Below, one piece after another: positions 7,491-16,126 of a stretch of 64,000 nucleotides of DNA. This DNA is from Sphingomonadaceae bacterium. GTDB taxonomy: Bacteria; Pseudomonadota; Alphaproteobacteria; Sphingomonadales; Sphingomonadaceae. The DNA lies in NCBI GenBank assembly GCA_947477745.1, contig CANJUF010000010.1:1-64000 (forward strand). Direction: 5' to 3'. Every line of letters begins with the position of its first letter. Positions within the stretch are counted from its first letter, which is position 1. The position numbers and the translations under genes were made by a program. The notes beneath the pieces were generated by a model, which was not told the DNA's origin, made no database searches, and saw nothing but the letters and a program-made list of their open reading frames with translations.

Positions 7491-8216
7491 TTAGCGCACA
7501 TCGGGATAGTGGCGGGCGAGGCGCTTGCGCGCGCCGAAGGCCCACATCACGCCGACCTTGAAGTAGATCCAGTTGGCGCGCAGCGGCCCCCAGGCGGCGA
7601 CGCGGCGGTCGGAGGTGCGCACGATGCGGGGCACCAGTTTCACCCTGCCGAGCTTCGCCATGCGGATGCACAGGTCCGCCTCCTCCATCACCGGGGTGCC
7701 CGGATCGCAGCCGCCTACGGCGAGGAAATCGGCGCGGCGAAAGAACATGGCGTGATCGCCGAACAGCAGGCGCACGCCGCGAAAAAACAGGTGCGGGCGC
7801 AGCAGCAGCGGCGCGTACCAGGTCTTGATCCAGTTGTGGAACGAGGTGCCCCAGCGGGTCTTGTCCGGCCCGCAGATCAGCGGGGTGAACCCGGCAAGTG
7901 CCACGCGCCGGTCCGTCAGCGTCTCGCGGATTACTCCGATCATATCGGCGGGCGGTAGCGTGTCCGCGTGCAGCACGCAGACGAGCGGGCCTTGCGCTGC
8001 CGCAACGCCCGCGTTGATCTGGACCGCGCGCCCGCGCTCGCTGGCCATCACGCGCCAGCCTGCCGCGCGGACCAATGCGCAGGTTGCATCCTCGCTGCCG
8101 CCATCGACGACGAGCACCTCGACCGGCGCGGGATCGAGCGCGGACAGCGCTTCGATCAGGGTGGGCAGGGCCTTCGCCTCGTTGAGCACCGGCACGACCA
8201 GCGAAACCGCGTTCAC
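7491..8216 (-). CDS. Family 2 glycosyltransferase, TIGR04283 type
   Basis: The 241-residue GT-A protein has an N-terminal nucleotide-sugar fold (VSLVVPVLNEAKALPTLI), the VVDGGSEDAT loop and the metal-binding LHADT motif. This short form, paired with a DUF2064 protein, matches the TIGR04283 group described as rSAM/selenodomain-associated transferase 2 and named for arsenosugar synthesis in databases. A hydrophobic segment near the C-terminus could touch the membrane. Its ATG overlaps the stop of the TIGR04282 gene by four bases (ATGA), so the two are translationally coupled. The sugar donor and acceptor cannot be read from sequence. Confidence 0.87.
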   Translation of the reverse strand: MNAVSLVVPVLNEAKALPTLIEALSALDPAPVEVLVVDGGSEDATCALVRAAGWRVMASERGRAVQINAGVAAAQGPLVCVLHADTLPPADMIGVIRETLTDRRVALAGFTPLICGPDKTRWGTSFHNWIKTWYAPLLLRPHLFFRGVRLLFGDHAMFFRRADFLAVGGCDPGTPVMEEADLCIRMAKLGRVKLVPRIVRTSDRRVAAWGPLRANWIYFKVGVMWAFGARKRLARHYPDVR

Positions 8217-8803
8217 GGCGCAAACTCCGGCCAGCCTGCAAGGTCGCCGGGCTCGTCGATGTCGGCCAGTTCGGGCAGCAGGCCAGGCGTAACGCCGCGC
8301 GCTTCCATTCTCGCAAGCGTTTCAGAGTGCACCGCTGGCGTAGACCACGGCATGCCGGTGAACAGCCATGGCGAGGGTTTGCGCAAGCCAATCAGCCAAT
8401 AGCCGCCGTCGCGCGCCGGGCCGATCACCGCTTCGTGCGATGCGAGCAGTGCCGCCGCCTCGCGCAGCAGCGAAGCCGAAAGCGCGGGCAGGTCGCTGCC
8501 GATCACCAGCGCGGGAGGCTCAACCCGCGCCAGCCGCTCGCCGAGATCGCCGGGCCCCTGGTCGTGCACTGAAATGCCGGGGCCGAATTCCTCCTCGAAG
8601 CGTTCGCAGCTCGCGCCCGTCACCCGCAGTTCGACCGGCAGACCGCTGTCACGCACGGCGGCAAGCGTGTGGTCCAGCAGGCGGCGATAGATGCGCGCCG
8701 CGCCTTGCTCTCCATAGGCCCGCGCCAGCCGCGTCTTGACCATGCCCGGCTGCGGCCAGCGGGCGAAAATCACGATCCTCGGCGAATTGGCGGCTTGCGG
8801 CAT
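8213..8803 (-). CDS. DUF2064 nucleotidyl/glycosyltransferase-like protein, TIGR04282 type
   Basis: This 196-residue protein has the DUF2064 signature FARWPQPGMVKTRL near the N-terminus and the core IGSDLPALS, a nucleotide-diphosphate-sugar transferase-like fold. It also has the conserved GPARDGGYWLIGL. The family is called rSAM/selenodomain-associated transferase 1 because it co-occurs with TIGR04283 glycosyltransferases and radical SAM proteins, as here. It is the first gene of the five-gene minus-strand operon ending at 4329. The start at 8803 lies 120 bases from the divergent luciferase-like gene, so the promoter must be in that gap. Confidence 0.87.
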   Translation of the reverse strand: MPQAANSPRIVIFARWPQPGMVKTRLARAYGEQGAARIYRRLLDHTLAAVRDSGLPVELRVTGASCERFEEEFGPGISVHDQGPGDLGERLARVEPPALVIGSDLPALSASLLREAAALLASHEAVIGPARDGGYWLIGLRKPSPWLFTGMPWSTPAVHSETLARMEARGVTPGLLPELADIDEPGDLAGWPEFAP

Positions 8804-8922
8804 CGCGCCACGCTAACGGTTCAGCGATCCGCTGCCCACCCCGGCAAGTCTGTTCTTTTCAAGACCGCGCCAATCGCGCATGGAACGGCAACCGGACAAA
8901 GCCGAGAGAGGAAAGCCAGACC

Positions 8923-9897
8923 ATGTTCTCCATGCGCTTCGACATGCGCGCGCCAGAGGCCGGCGCGCCCGCCAAAGAGCTTTATGCCGCCGCGCTCGAT
9001 ATGGCCGCATGGGGTGAGAAGAACGGATGTGTTGCCGCCACCCTGTGCGAGCATCACTCCAGCGATGACGGCTATCTGCCTTCGCCATTGATCCTGGCAT
9101 CGGCGATGGCGGCGCGCACGACCACGCTGCCGATCGCGATCGCGATTTTCATGTTGCCGATGTACGATCCGGTGAAACTGGCCGAGGACATGGCGGTGCT
9201 CGACGTCATATCGGGCGGGCGGGTCAGCTATGTCGGCGGCATCGGCTATGTGCCTTACGAATACGAGATGTTCGGCACCGATTTCACCAAGCGCGGCAAG
9301 ATGGCCGAGGAAAAGCTAGACCTGCTGCTCAAGATCAAGGGCGGTGACGCCATTGTCCACGAAGGTCGGCGCATCCGCGTTACCCCGCCGCCGGTGACGC
9401 CGGGCGGACCGGTGGTCGGCTGGGGCGGCGGCAGTCCGCCCGCCGCGCGGCGCGCGGGCAAGCATGGCCTGATGTTCATGGCGCAGACCGACGATCCCAA
9501 GCTTGGCGAGATCTATGCGGAAACCTGCAAGGCGAACGGCCACGAGGTCGGCTTCTGCATGCTGCCATCGCAGACCGCGCCGACCACCACCTTCGTTGCC
9601 GAGGATGTCGATGCAGCATGGGAGGAGCTTGGCTCCTACATCATGCACGACGTGCTGACCTATGCGAAGTGGAACGAGGGCCGCACCGATGTCGCCAGCA
9701 TCTCCTTCGCCAAGACGGTGGACGAACTGCGCGCGCAGAACACCAGCCACCGGATCATGACGGTCGATCAGGCGGTCGAGTACATCAAGGGCGGTTCGCC
9801 GCTCGGGCTGCTGCCGCTGGCGGGAGGACTTCCGCCCGAGATTGCGTGGAAATACCTGCGCGTGGTTGGCGACAAGGTGATGCCGCAGCTTGGCTGA
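8923..9897 (+). CDS. LLM class flavin-dependent oxidoreductase
   Basis: The 324-residue protein has the bacterial-luciferase-like TIM-barrel fold: LCEHHSSDDGYLPSPL early on, then VLDVISGGRVSYVGGIGY, and the phosphate-binding GWGGGSPPAARRAG. Such enzymes use FMN or F420; the sequence alone does not tell which. It probably oxidises or reduces a pathway intermediate. The ATG is preceded by GAGAGGAAAG. It is the first gene of a plus-strand run to 17235, and its last bases overlap the start of the formylglycine-generating-enzyme homologue. Other luciferase-like genes lie at 26889 and 48097. Confidence 0.88.
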   Translation: MFSMRFDMRAPEAGAPAKELYAAALDMAAWGEKNGCVAATLCEHHSSDDGYLPSPLILASAMAARTTTLPIAIAIFMLPMYDPVKLAEDMAVLDVISGGRVSYVGGIGYVPYEYEMFGTDFTKRGKMAEEKLDLLLKIKGGDAIVHEGRRIRVTPPPVTPGGPVVGWGGGSPPAARRAGKHGLMFMAQTDDPKLGEIYAETCKANGHEVGFCMLPSQTAPTTTFVAEDVDAAWEELGSYIMHDVLTYAKWNEGRTDVASISFAKTVDELRAQNTSHRIMTVDQAVEYIKGGSPLGLLPLAGGLPPEIAWKYLRVVGDKVMPQLG

Positions 9898-10876
9898 ACG
9901 GTCTTTGCCGATTGAAGGTTCGCCGTCGCCGGGCATGGTTGCAATCCCAGGCGGCACTTTCGCGATGGGGTCCGAGGCCTTCTATCCCGAAGAAGCGCCG
10001 GTGCGAAAGGTGCGCGTCGACCCGTTCTGGATCGACGAGACCCCGGTGACCAATCGCCAGTTCGCCGCGTTCGTCGAGGCGACGGACCATCGGACATTTG
10101 CCGAGATTGCGCCCGATCCACGCGTTTATCCGGGCATGGACCCGGCCTTGGCCTCGGCGGGATCGCTGGTTTTCCAAAAAACTGGGGGTCCGGTCGATCT
10201 CACCGATTTCAGCCAATGGTGGCACTTTTGCCCCGGCGCAGACTGGCGGCATCCGACCGGGCCGGATAGCAGCCTCGACGGACTGGAGGAACATCCCGTC
10301 GTCCATGTCACTCACGGCGATGCGCTTGCCTATGCCCAGTGGGCGGGCAAGGCGCTGCCGAGCGAGGCCGAATGGGAATTTGCCGCGCGCGGCGGGCTTG
10401 AGGGCCGCGAATATGGCTGGGCGGCGCAGTTCGCGGACGAGCTTGCGCCGGGGGGCGTCATGCTCGCCAACTACTGGCAGGGCCTGTTCCCCTTCGCGAA
10501 CACCAAAGACGACGGCTGGGAGCGCACCTCACCGGTGCGCAGTTTTCCCGTCAATGGCTTCGGGCTTTACGACATGATCGGCAATGTCTGGGAGCATACC
10601 GCTGACTGGTACGCCGAGCCGAAACTGGCCGCGAAGAAATCGCCCTCCGCTTGCTGCACGATCGACAACCCGCGCGGGGCAAGAAAGGGCGAGAGCTTCG
10701 ATCCGGCCGCGCCGGGGCTGAAGATAGGGCGCAGGGTCATCAAGGGCGGTTCGCACCTGTGCGCGCTCAATCATTGCCGCCGCTACCGGCCCGCCGCGCG
10801 CTTCGCCCAGGCGATTGATTCCTCGACCAGCCATGTGGGCTTTCGCTGCGTGGTGCGTCCCGGCGCATCCGCGTGA
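9890..10876 (+). CDS. Formylglycine-generating enzyme family (SUMF1) protein
   Basis: The 328-residue protein has the FGE-sulfatase fold: PGMVAIPGGTFAMGS at the start, WIDETPVTNRQF, LPSEAEWEFAARGG, GNVWEHTADWY and the terminal GFRCVVRPG. Both copper/active-site cysteines of aerobic FGEs appear conserved as GGSHLCALNHCRRYRPAAR (about Cys291 and Cys296), so it is likely a real oxidase converting a sulfatase cysteine to formylglycine. I accept the TTG start at 9890, which overlaps the upstream stop, because family sequence begins before the first ATG at 9935. No sulfatase gene is visible in this window. Confidence 0.88.
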   Translation: MAERSLPIEGSPSPGMVAIPGGTFAMGSEAFYPEEAPVRKVRVDPFWIDETPVTNRQFAAFVEATDHRTFAEIAPDPRVYPGMDPALASAGSLVFQKTGGPVDLTDFSQWWHFCPGADWRHPTGPDSSLDGLEEHPVVHVTHGDALAYAQWAGKALPSEAEWEFAARGGLEGREYGWAAQFADELAPGGVMLANYWQGLFPFANTKDDGWERTSPVRSFPVNGFGLYDMIGNVWEHTADWYAEPKLAAKKSPSACCTIDNPRGARKGESFDPAAPGLKIGRRVIKGGSHLCALNHCRRYRPAARFAQAIDSSTSHVGFRCVVRPGASA

Positions 10877-11005
10877 TTACGGAACCTTGCTGCGGGGCTG
10901 CGGACACGTTGACTGCACCCGAAGCGGCAGGCACCATTGAAGTAACAGAATAACGGAAAGGCGCGCGATTCGCTGCGCCTGACCGCGCCTGCAGGAGAGA
11001 TACCC

Positions 11006-12247
11006 GTGTCCGACGATCCCTATATCCTGATCACTGCCGATACTCACGCCGGGGGCGGCCACGCCGCTTACCGCGAGTATCTCGATCCCAAATATGTCGC
11101 ACAGTTCGACGAGTGGCGCGGCGGCTACCGCAACCCGGAAACCGAGCACTACCATAACGTCAAGAAGCTGCGGAACTGGGACTTCGACCTGCGCACGCAG
11201 GAGCAGGACAGCCAGGGCGTGGTCGGCGAAGTGATCTTCCCCAACACCGTGCCGCCGTTTTGGCACAAGCCGCTGGTGATGCCGCCTTCTGCCGTGCCGC
11301 CCGAGAAGTACGAGCTGTATCAAGCCGGGATCGACGCGCACAACCGCTGGCTTGGAGATTTCTGCGCCGAGGATCCGCATCGCCGCGCCGGGATCGGCGT
11401 GATCCTGCCCAACGACCTCGAAAAGGCCGAGAAGGACATCGCGACCTTTGCCAAGATGGGCCTGCGCGGCGGCGTGCTGCTGCCGCTGATCGCGCCCGAC
11501 GCGACCTGGCTCAAGCCGCTTTACGATCCGGCATGGGACCGCGTCTATGCCGCGATCCAGGATCACGACCTGGTGATGAATCAGCACACCGGCGCGGGCA
11601 TCGCCGATCATGGCGACGACCTGATCGGCCAGGCGATCTGGATGTCGGACGTGCGCTGGGCAGCGCAAACCGGCCTGCGCCACCTGATGCTGAGCGGCGT
11701 GTTCGAGAAGTTCCCCAAGCTCAAGTACATCATCACCGAAAGCGGCTGCCGCTGGGCGGGCGAGCTGCTTGCCGACCTCGACCGTATCGACGGCAGCATC
11801 AAGCGGGGCGTCACCGGCGAAATCAAGTACAGCGGCGACTGGGTGCTCAAGCGCAAGCCGAGCGAATATGCGCGCGATTGCGTCTTTTACGGCGCGAGCT
11901 TCCCCAACAAGGCCGACCTCGAAGGCATCGAAGCAGTGGGCGAGGACAACGTGCTGTGGGGTAACGATTACCCGCATTACGAGGGCACGTTCCCCTATAA
12001 CCTCGAATCGCTGCGCATGACCTTCGATGACATGTCGGAAGAGCGCCGCCGCAAGGTGCTCGGCCTCAATGCGATGAAGCTCTACAAGTTCGACGAGGCG
12101 GAGATGAAAAAGCGCGCGGCCAGGGTCGGCCCGCGTCCTTCACAGGTCAACCAGCCTTTGCACGACGAGGAAATCCCGACCGATTCGTATTGCTACCTGT
12201 TCACCGACACGCTGCGGGCGCGCCAGGAAGCAGCGGCAGCGGCCTGA
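11006..12247 (+). CDS. Amidohydrolase family 2 (ACMSD-like) protein
   Basis: The 413-residue TIM-barrel protein opens with the metal-site region ITADTHAGGG. It has a mid-barrel histidine in NQHTGAGIADHGD (about residue 193) and a late aspartate in GNDYPHYEGTFPYN (about 319). These fit the Amidohydro_2 family of metal-dependent hydrolases and decarboxylases. The GTG start is supported by AGGAGAGA six bases upstream. The roughly 130 bases before it hold no recognisable gene. The CoA ligase and a second amidohydrolase follow on the same strand, which suggests a common pathway. The substrate is unknown. Confidence 0.88.
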   Translation: MSDDPYILITADTHAGGGHAAYREYLDPKYVAQFDEWRGGYRNPETEHYHNVKKLRNWDFDLRTQEQDSQGVVGEVIFPNTVPPFWHKPLVMPPSAVPPEKYELYQAGIDAHNRWLGDFCAEDPHRRAGIGVILPNDLEKAEKDIATFAKMGLRGGVLLPLIAPDATWLKPLYDPAWDRVYAAIQDHDLVMNQHTGAGIADHGDDLIGQAIWMSDVRWAAQTGLRHLMLSGVFEKFPKLKYIITESGCRWAGELLADLDRIDGSIKRGVTGEIKYSGDWVLKRKPSEYARDCVFYGASFPNKADLEGIEAVGEDNVLWGNDYPHYEGTFPYNLESLRMTFDDMSEERRRKVLGLNAMKLYKFDEAEMKKRAARVGPRPSQVNQPLHDEEIPTDSYCYLFTDTLRARQEAAAAA

Positions 12248-12341
12248 GGGCGGAACCGATTGCGCGGGGCCGGGCGGGGCCTCGCGTGCGGTTCGAGAAC
12301 AGCCTTGGCAAAGGCATGCAAGGGATCGGGAGAGAGTATCG

Positions 12342-14039
12342 GTGGGAGAGGGGCTGCTTGAGGCATTTCGCCGCGTCGGAGACGCGCTGACCGCGCCCGG
12401 CGCGCCGTTCGAATTGCTCGATTACGATGAGCCTCCGCGTCGGCACTTCGCGGGAACCCTACCCAATGTCTGCGCGATCGGTGCGCGCGCCCGCGCCCGG
12501 TTCGGCCCGAATCCGTTCGTCGAGCTGGAAGGCCGCGTGCTCACTTTCGAGCAAATCTTTGCCGGGGCAGATCGGCTGGCCGCATGGCTTGCGTCCGAAC
12601 ATGGTGTTCGCAAGGGTGACCGTCTCGGTCTCGCGATGCGCAACCTGCCCGAATGGTTCATCGCCTATTTCGCCGCCGCCCGGCTTGGCGCGATCGCGAC
12701 CTTGCTCAACAGCCGCGGTGCGCCCGAGGAGCTGTGCCTCACCGCGCGTCAGGTGGGGTGCAGCCTGGTGTTCGCCGACGAGCAGCGCGCGCGGGCGATG
12801 CGCGGCCAGCTTGATTGCCCGGTCCTCGCCGTGGAGGAGATCGACCGGATCGCATCGGATGAGAGCATCGCGCCTCTGTCTGCGGACCATCCCGAGCCCG
12901 AGGCGGACGATCCGCTGATCATCATCTTCACATCGGGCACGACGGGCAGGCCGAAGGGCGCGACGCTGACTCACCGCAACATCTGTTCGGTTGCGCGTGA
13001 CATGGAACTGCGCGCCGAAATGGGCCTGATTCAGGCGGCCGAGCAAATGGGCATGGATGTGGAGGCCCTTCGCGTCGTCGCGCCGCCGCCGGCGCCGACG
13101 CTGCTGATTTCGCCGATGTTCCATATTTCCGGGATCGTAGGCATGCTGCTGTCGCTCCATGTCGGCTCGGTCAATATCCTGATGCGGCGCTGGGACCCGG
13201 TAAAGGCGCTCGACCTGATCGACGAACGCGGCGTCGTCGGGCTTTCGGGGCCGAGCCTCGTTTTCTCCGACCTGCTGGCGCTGCCGGACGCGCCGCGGCG
13301 GATGCGCTCGCTGCGCTCGTGCGCGGTTGCAGGGCAGGCAACGCCCAGCCGTCTCGCAGAGGAACTGCGCGAAAGCGAGGCGGCAATCGGCGTAACCTCG
13401 TGCTGGGGGCAGACCGAGTGCACCGGGGCTGCAACAACCGGCTCCGGGGCGATCTTCGGCGCTTATCCCGGCACCGTCGGTCCGGTCGCGCAGCTCGTCG
13501 ACATCAAGGTTATCGATCCCCAGGGCAACGAAATGCTGCCGGGCGAGGTAGGCGAGCTGCTGGTGCGCGGCCCAACCGTGATGCGCGGCTACTGGGACGA
13601 TGAAAAGGCGACCGCCGAGGCGCTGCGCGAAAGCTGGCTGCACACCGGCGATCTCGGTTACGTGGATGTGCAGGGGCTCGTCTATATAGCTGATCGTGCC
13701 AAGGACATGGTCATCACCGGCGGCCAGAACATCTACTGCGCCGAGGTGGAACGCGTCCTCTCGATGCTGCACGAGCAGCAGGAAGTGGCGCTGTTCGGGG
13801 TTCCCGACGACCGGCTGGGCGAACGCGCGATTGCCGCCGTCACGCTAAGGCCCGATGCCGGGGTCGCTTTCGACGAGGCCATGGTGAAATCGCACGTCCG
13901 CGCGCATTTGGCCGACTACAAAGTTCCAGTCGAGGTGCGCTTTGATCTCGGGCCGTTCCCCCGCAACGATCTGGGCAAGATCAACAAGGCGCAGCTTGCG
14001 CAGAGATATTCGCAGCTTGCTCCCGCAAACGCTTCATAA
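12342..14039 (+). CDS. Class I adenylate-forming acyl-CoA ligase
   Basis: The 565-residue enzyme has the complete AMP-binding fold: TSGTTGRPKGATLTHRN near residue 197, the SCWGQTECTG adenine-binding segment, the hinge SWLHTGDLGY, and a C-terminal FPRNDLGKINK with the catalytic lysine. It should convert a carboxylate to its acyl-CoA for the acyl-CoA dehydrogenases encoded just downstream. The GTG start is preceded by GGGAGAGAG. The gene is 17 bases from the following amidohydrolase and probably in the same transcript. The substrate cannot be predicted beyond an aliphatic or aromatic acid. Confidence 0.92.
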   Translation: MGEGLLEAFRRVGDALTAPGAPFELLDYDEPPRRHFAGTLPNVCAIGARARARFGPNPFVELEGRVLTFEQIFAGADRLAAWLASEHGVRKGDRLGLAMRNLPEWFIAYFAAARLGAIATLLNSRGAPEELCLTARQVGCSLVFADEQRARAMRGQLDCPVLAVEEIDRIASDESIAPLSADHPEPEADDPLIIIFTSGTTGRPKGATLTHRNICSVARDMELRAEMGLIQAAEQMGMDVEALRVVAPPPAPTLLISPMFHISGIVGMLLSLHVGSVNILMRRWDPVKALDLIDERGVVGLSGPSLVFSDLLALPDAPRRMRSLRSCAVAGQATPSRLAEELRESEAAIGVTSCWGQTECTGAATTGSGAIFGAYPGTVGPVAQLVDIKVIDPQGNEMLPGEVGELLVRGPTVMRGYWDDEKATAEALRESWLHTGDLGYVDVQGLVYIADRAKDMVITGGQNIYCAEVERVLSMLHEQQEVALFGVPDDRLGERAIAAVTLRPDAGVAFDEAMVKSHVRAHLADYKVPVEVRFDLGPFPRNDLGKINKAQLAQRYSQLAPANAS

Positions 14040-14055
14040 CGAAAGGTAAATTTCC

Positions 14056-14934
14056 ATGCCCATGCCCAAGGATATCGGAATCATCGACCTGATGCTCGGC
14101 ATTCCCGTCTCCTCCGACAACAAGGAGATGTACGAGTTTATCAAGCCGAACCTGATGGACGCGCAGAGCAAGGAAATGTTCAAGATGCCCGTCCAGTACA
14201 TGTTCAAGGACATTCCCGTCACCGACGCGGACGAGGACAAGGTCGCCTGGACCGTCGCGCAGATGGACAAGCACGGCATCGAGAAGGCGATGATCGGAAT
14301 CAGCGCGAGCCAGGGCCAGCGTATCGACGCGGTGGCGCGCTATCCCGATCGGTTCCTGCTCAGCTATGAGGTCAATCCCAACCTCGGCATGGAAGAGGTG
14401 CGCAAGATCCGCCAGATGAAGCGCGATCATAACATCGTCGCGATCACCGCGTTTCCCGCGGGCATGCACCCGCAGGTTCCGATCAACGATAAGAAGCTTT
14501 ACCCGATCTATTCGGTCTGCGTGGAAGAGAACCTGCCGTTCTTCTGCACCACCGGCATCGCCGGCCCGCGCATCCCCTCGATGTGTCAGCGCACCGACCT
14601 GATCGAGGAAGTGGTCTGGTTCTTCCCCGAGCTCAACTTCGTGATGCGCCACGGCGCCGAGCCGTGGGATGCGCTTGCGGTCAAGCTGATGCTGAAGTTC
14701 CCGAACCTCTATTATTCGACCAGCGCCTTCGCGCCCAAGCATTACCCCAAGTCTATCATCAACTATGCCAACACGCGCGGTGCCGACAAGATTCTCTACG
14801 CCGGCTATTTCCCGATGGGCATGAGCCTTGAGCGGATCATGTCCGACATGCAAAACGTGCCGTTCAACGACGACGTGTGGCCCAAGTTCCTGCGCGGCAA
14901 TGCGCTCAAGCTGTTCGGCATGGAGGACAAGTAA
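14056..14934 (+). CDS. Amidohydrolase-2-like protein lacking the canonical metal ligands
   Basis: The 292-residue protein aligns with Amidohydro_2 proteins over its length, but the strand-1 metal motif (normally DxHxH) reads IIDLMLGIPV. The late aspartate region (normally GSDYP) reads YAGYFPMG. Only a mid-protein histidine (VMRHGAEPWD) is clear. It may be a pseudo-enzyme, or use a metal-free mechanism. It is sandwiched between the CoA ligase (17 bases) and an acyl-CoA dehydrogenase that starts one base after its stop, so co-expression is nearly certain. Confidence 0.78.
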   Translation: MPMPKDIGIIDLMLGIPVSSDNKEMYEFIKPNLMDAQSKEMFKMPVQYMFKDIPVTDADEDKVAWTVAQMDKHGIEKAMIGISASQGQRIDAVARYPDRFLLSYEVNPNLGMEEVRKIRQMKRDHNIVAITAFPAGMHPQVPINDKKLYPIYSVCVEENLPFFCTTGIAGPRIPSMCQRTDLIEEVVWFFPELNFVMRHGAEPWDALAVKLMLKFPNLYYSTSAFAPKHYPKSIINYANTRGADKILYAGYFPMGMSLERIMSDMQNVPFNDDVWPKFLRGNALKLFGMEDK

Positions 14935-14935
14935 C

Positions 14936-16126
14936 ATGGCAACCCAGGCTGAGGAGCGCACCGCGAGCGATCTCGACACGTTCCGGCTGGAGGTGCGCGA
15001 GTGGCTTGCCGCGAACTGCCCGGTTTCGATCCGCAACCAGCCGCGCGGCATGGACACCTCGTTCTGGGGCGGTCGTAACCCGGTCTATCCCAGCGATGAC
15101 CACAAGCTTTGGTTCGAACGCATGGCGCAGCGCGCCTGGACAGTGCCGACCTGGCCCGCGCAATACGGCGGCGGCGGTCTCGATCCCGCGCAGGGGCGCG
15201 TGCTGAAGCAGGAAATGGAGCGCATCGGCGCGCCCGATCCGCTGTCTAGCCTTGGCATCATGATGCTTGGCCCGGCGCTGCTCAAATTTGGCACCGAGGA
15301 GCAAAAGCTCGAGCATATCCCGCTGATCGCGCAAGGCAAGATCCGCTGGGCGCAGGGTTACTCGGAGCCGGGCGCGGGTTCCGACCTCGCTAGCCTGACC
15401 ACGCGCGGCGAGGACAAGGGCGATCACTTCCTCGTCAACGGGCAGAAGATCTGGACCACTTACGGTCACAAGGCCGACATGATCTTCACCTTGGTGCGCA
15501 CCGAGCCCGATGCGCCCAAGCACCTTGGCATCAGCTTCCTCTTGATCGACATGGACCAGCCCGGCGTCAACGCCAGCCCGATCCGCATGATCAGCGGCAA
15601 CGAGCATTTCGCCCAGACCTTCTTCGATGACGCCGTGGTGCCGAAGAAGAACCTTGTCGGCGAGCAAGGCAGGGGCTGGGACGTTGCCAAGTACCTGCTG
15701 ACATTTGAGCGCTCGTCGATGGGGCAGAGCCTCGGCGGCGGCATGGGCAAGTCGGTTGCGGATTTGGCGCTTGAGGCGCTTGGCCATTACGGTCTTGCCC
15801 GCGAGCCCGGCCTTCGGCACGAGGTTGCCGAGACGATGATGGAAACCTGGGCGATGCAGATCGCTGGCGAACGCATGTACGATGCGGGCAAGGCGGGAAC
15901 CCTTTCGCCGTTCTCCCCTAACGTGATGAAGCTGCTCGGCACCGAGCTGGCGGCCCGGCGTTCGCGGCTGGCGATGTCGCTTGGCGGCTTCGACGCGCTG
16001 GATCGCGACGGTCGTGATGCCTACCAGTGGCTGCAGGACCCTCCCAACTGCGTTGCGGGCGGATCGAACGAGGTCCAGCTTAACGTGCTCTCGAAGCGCG
16101 CCCTCGAACTTCCGGAGCACAAGTGA
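14936..16126 (+). CDS. Acyl-CoA dehydrogenase (probable large partner of a heteromeric pair)
   Basis: The 396-residue protein has the ACAD fold with the FAD/substrate segment RWAQGYSEPGAGSDLASL, the middle beta domain, and a C-terminus ending in CVAGGSNEVQLNVLSKRA. I use the ATG at 14936, one base after the previous stop; the longer track ORF is an artefact. The stop overlaps the next acyl-CoA dehydrogenase start as TGATG. Adjacent, dissimilar ACAD genes of this kind encode alpha2-beta2 enzymes acting on bulky CoA esters such as steroid side chains in Actinobacteria. That function is an inference here. Confidence 0.92.
   Translation: MATQAEERTASDLDTFRLEVREWLAANCPVSIRNQPRGMDTSFWGGRNPVYPSDDHKLWFERMAQRAWTVPTWPAQYGGGGLDPAQGRVLKQEMERIGAPDPLSSLGIMMLGPALLKFGTEEQKLEHIPLIAQGKIRWAQGYSEPGAGSDLASLTTRGEDKGDHFLVNGQKIWTTYGHKADMIFTLVRTEPDAPKHLGISFLLIDMDQPGVNASPIRMISGNEHFAQTFFDDAVVPKKNLVGEQGRGWDVAKYLLTFERSSMGQSLGGGMGKSVADLALEALGHYGLAREPGLRHEVAETMMETWAMQIAGERMYDAGKAGTLSPFSPNVMKLLGTELAARRSRLAMSLGGFDALDRDGRDAYQWLQDPPNCVAGGSNEVQLNVLSKRALELPEHK

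Noticed and set aside
12459-13772. A 437-codon minus-strand ORF
   Set aside because: It is antisense to the CoA ligase at 12342, which has complete catalytic motifs.
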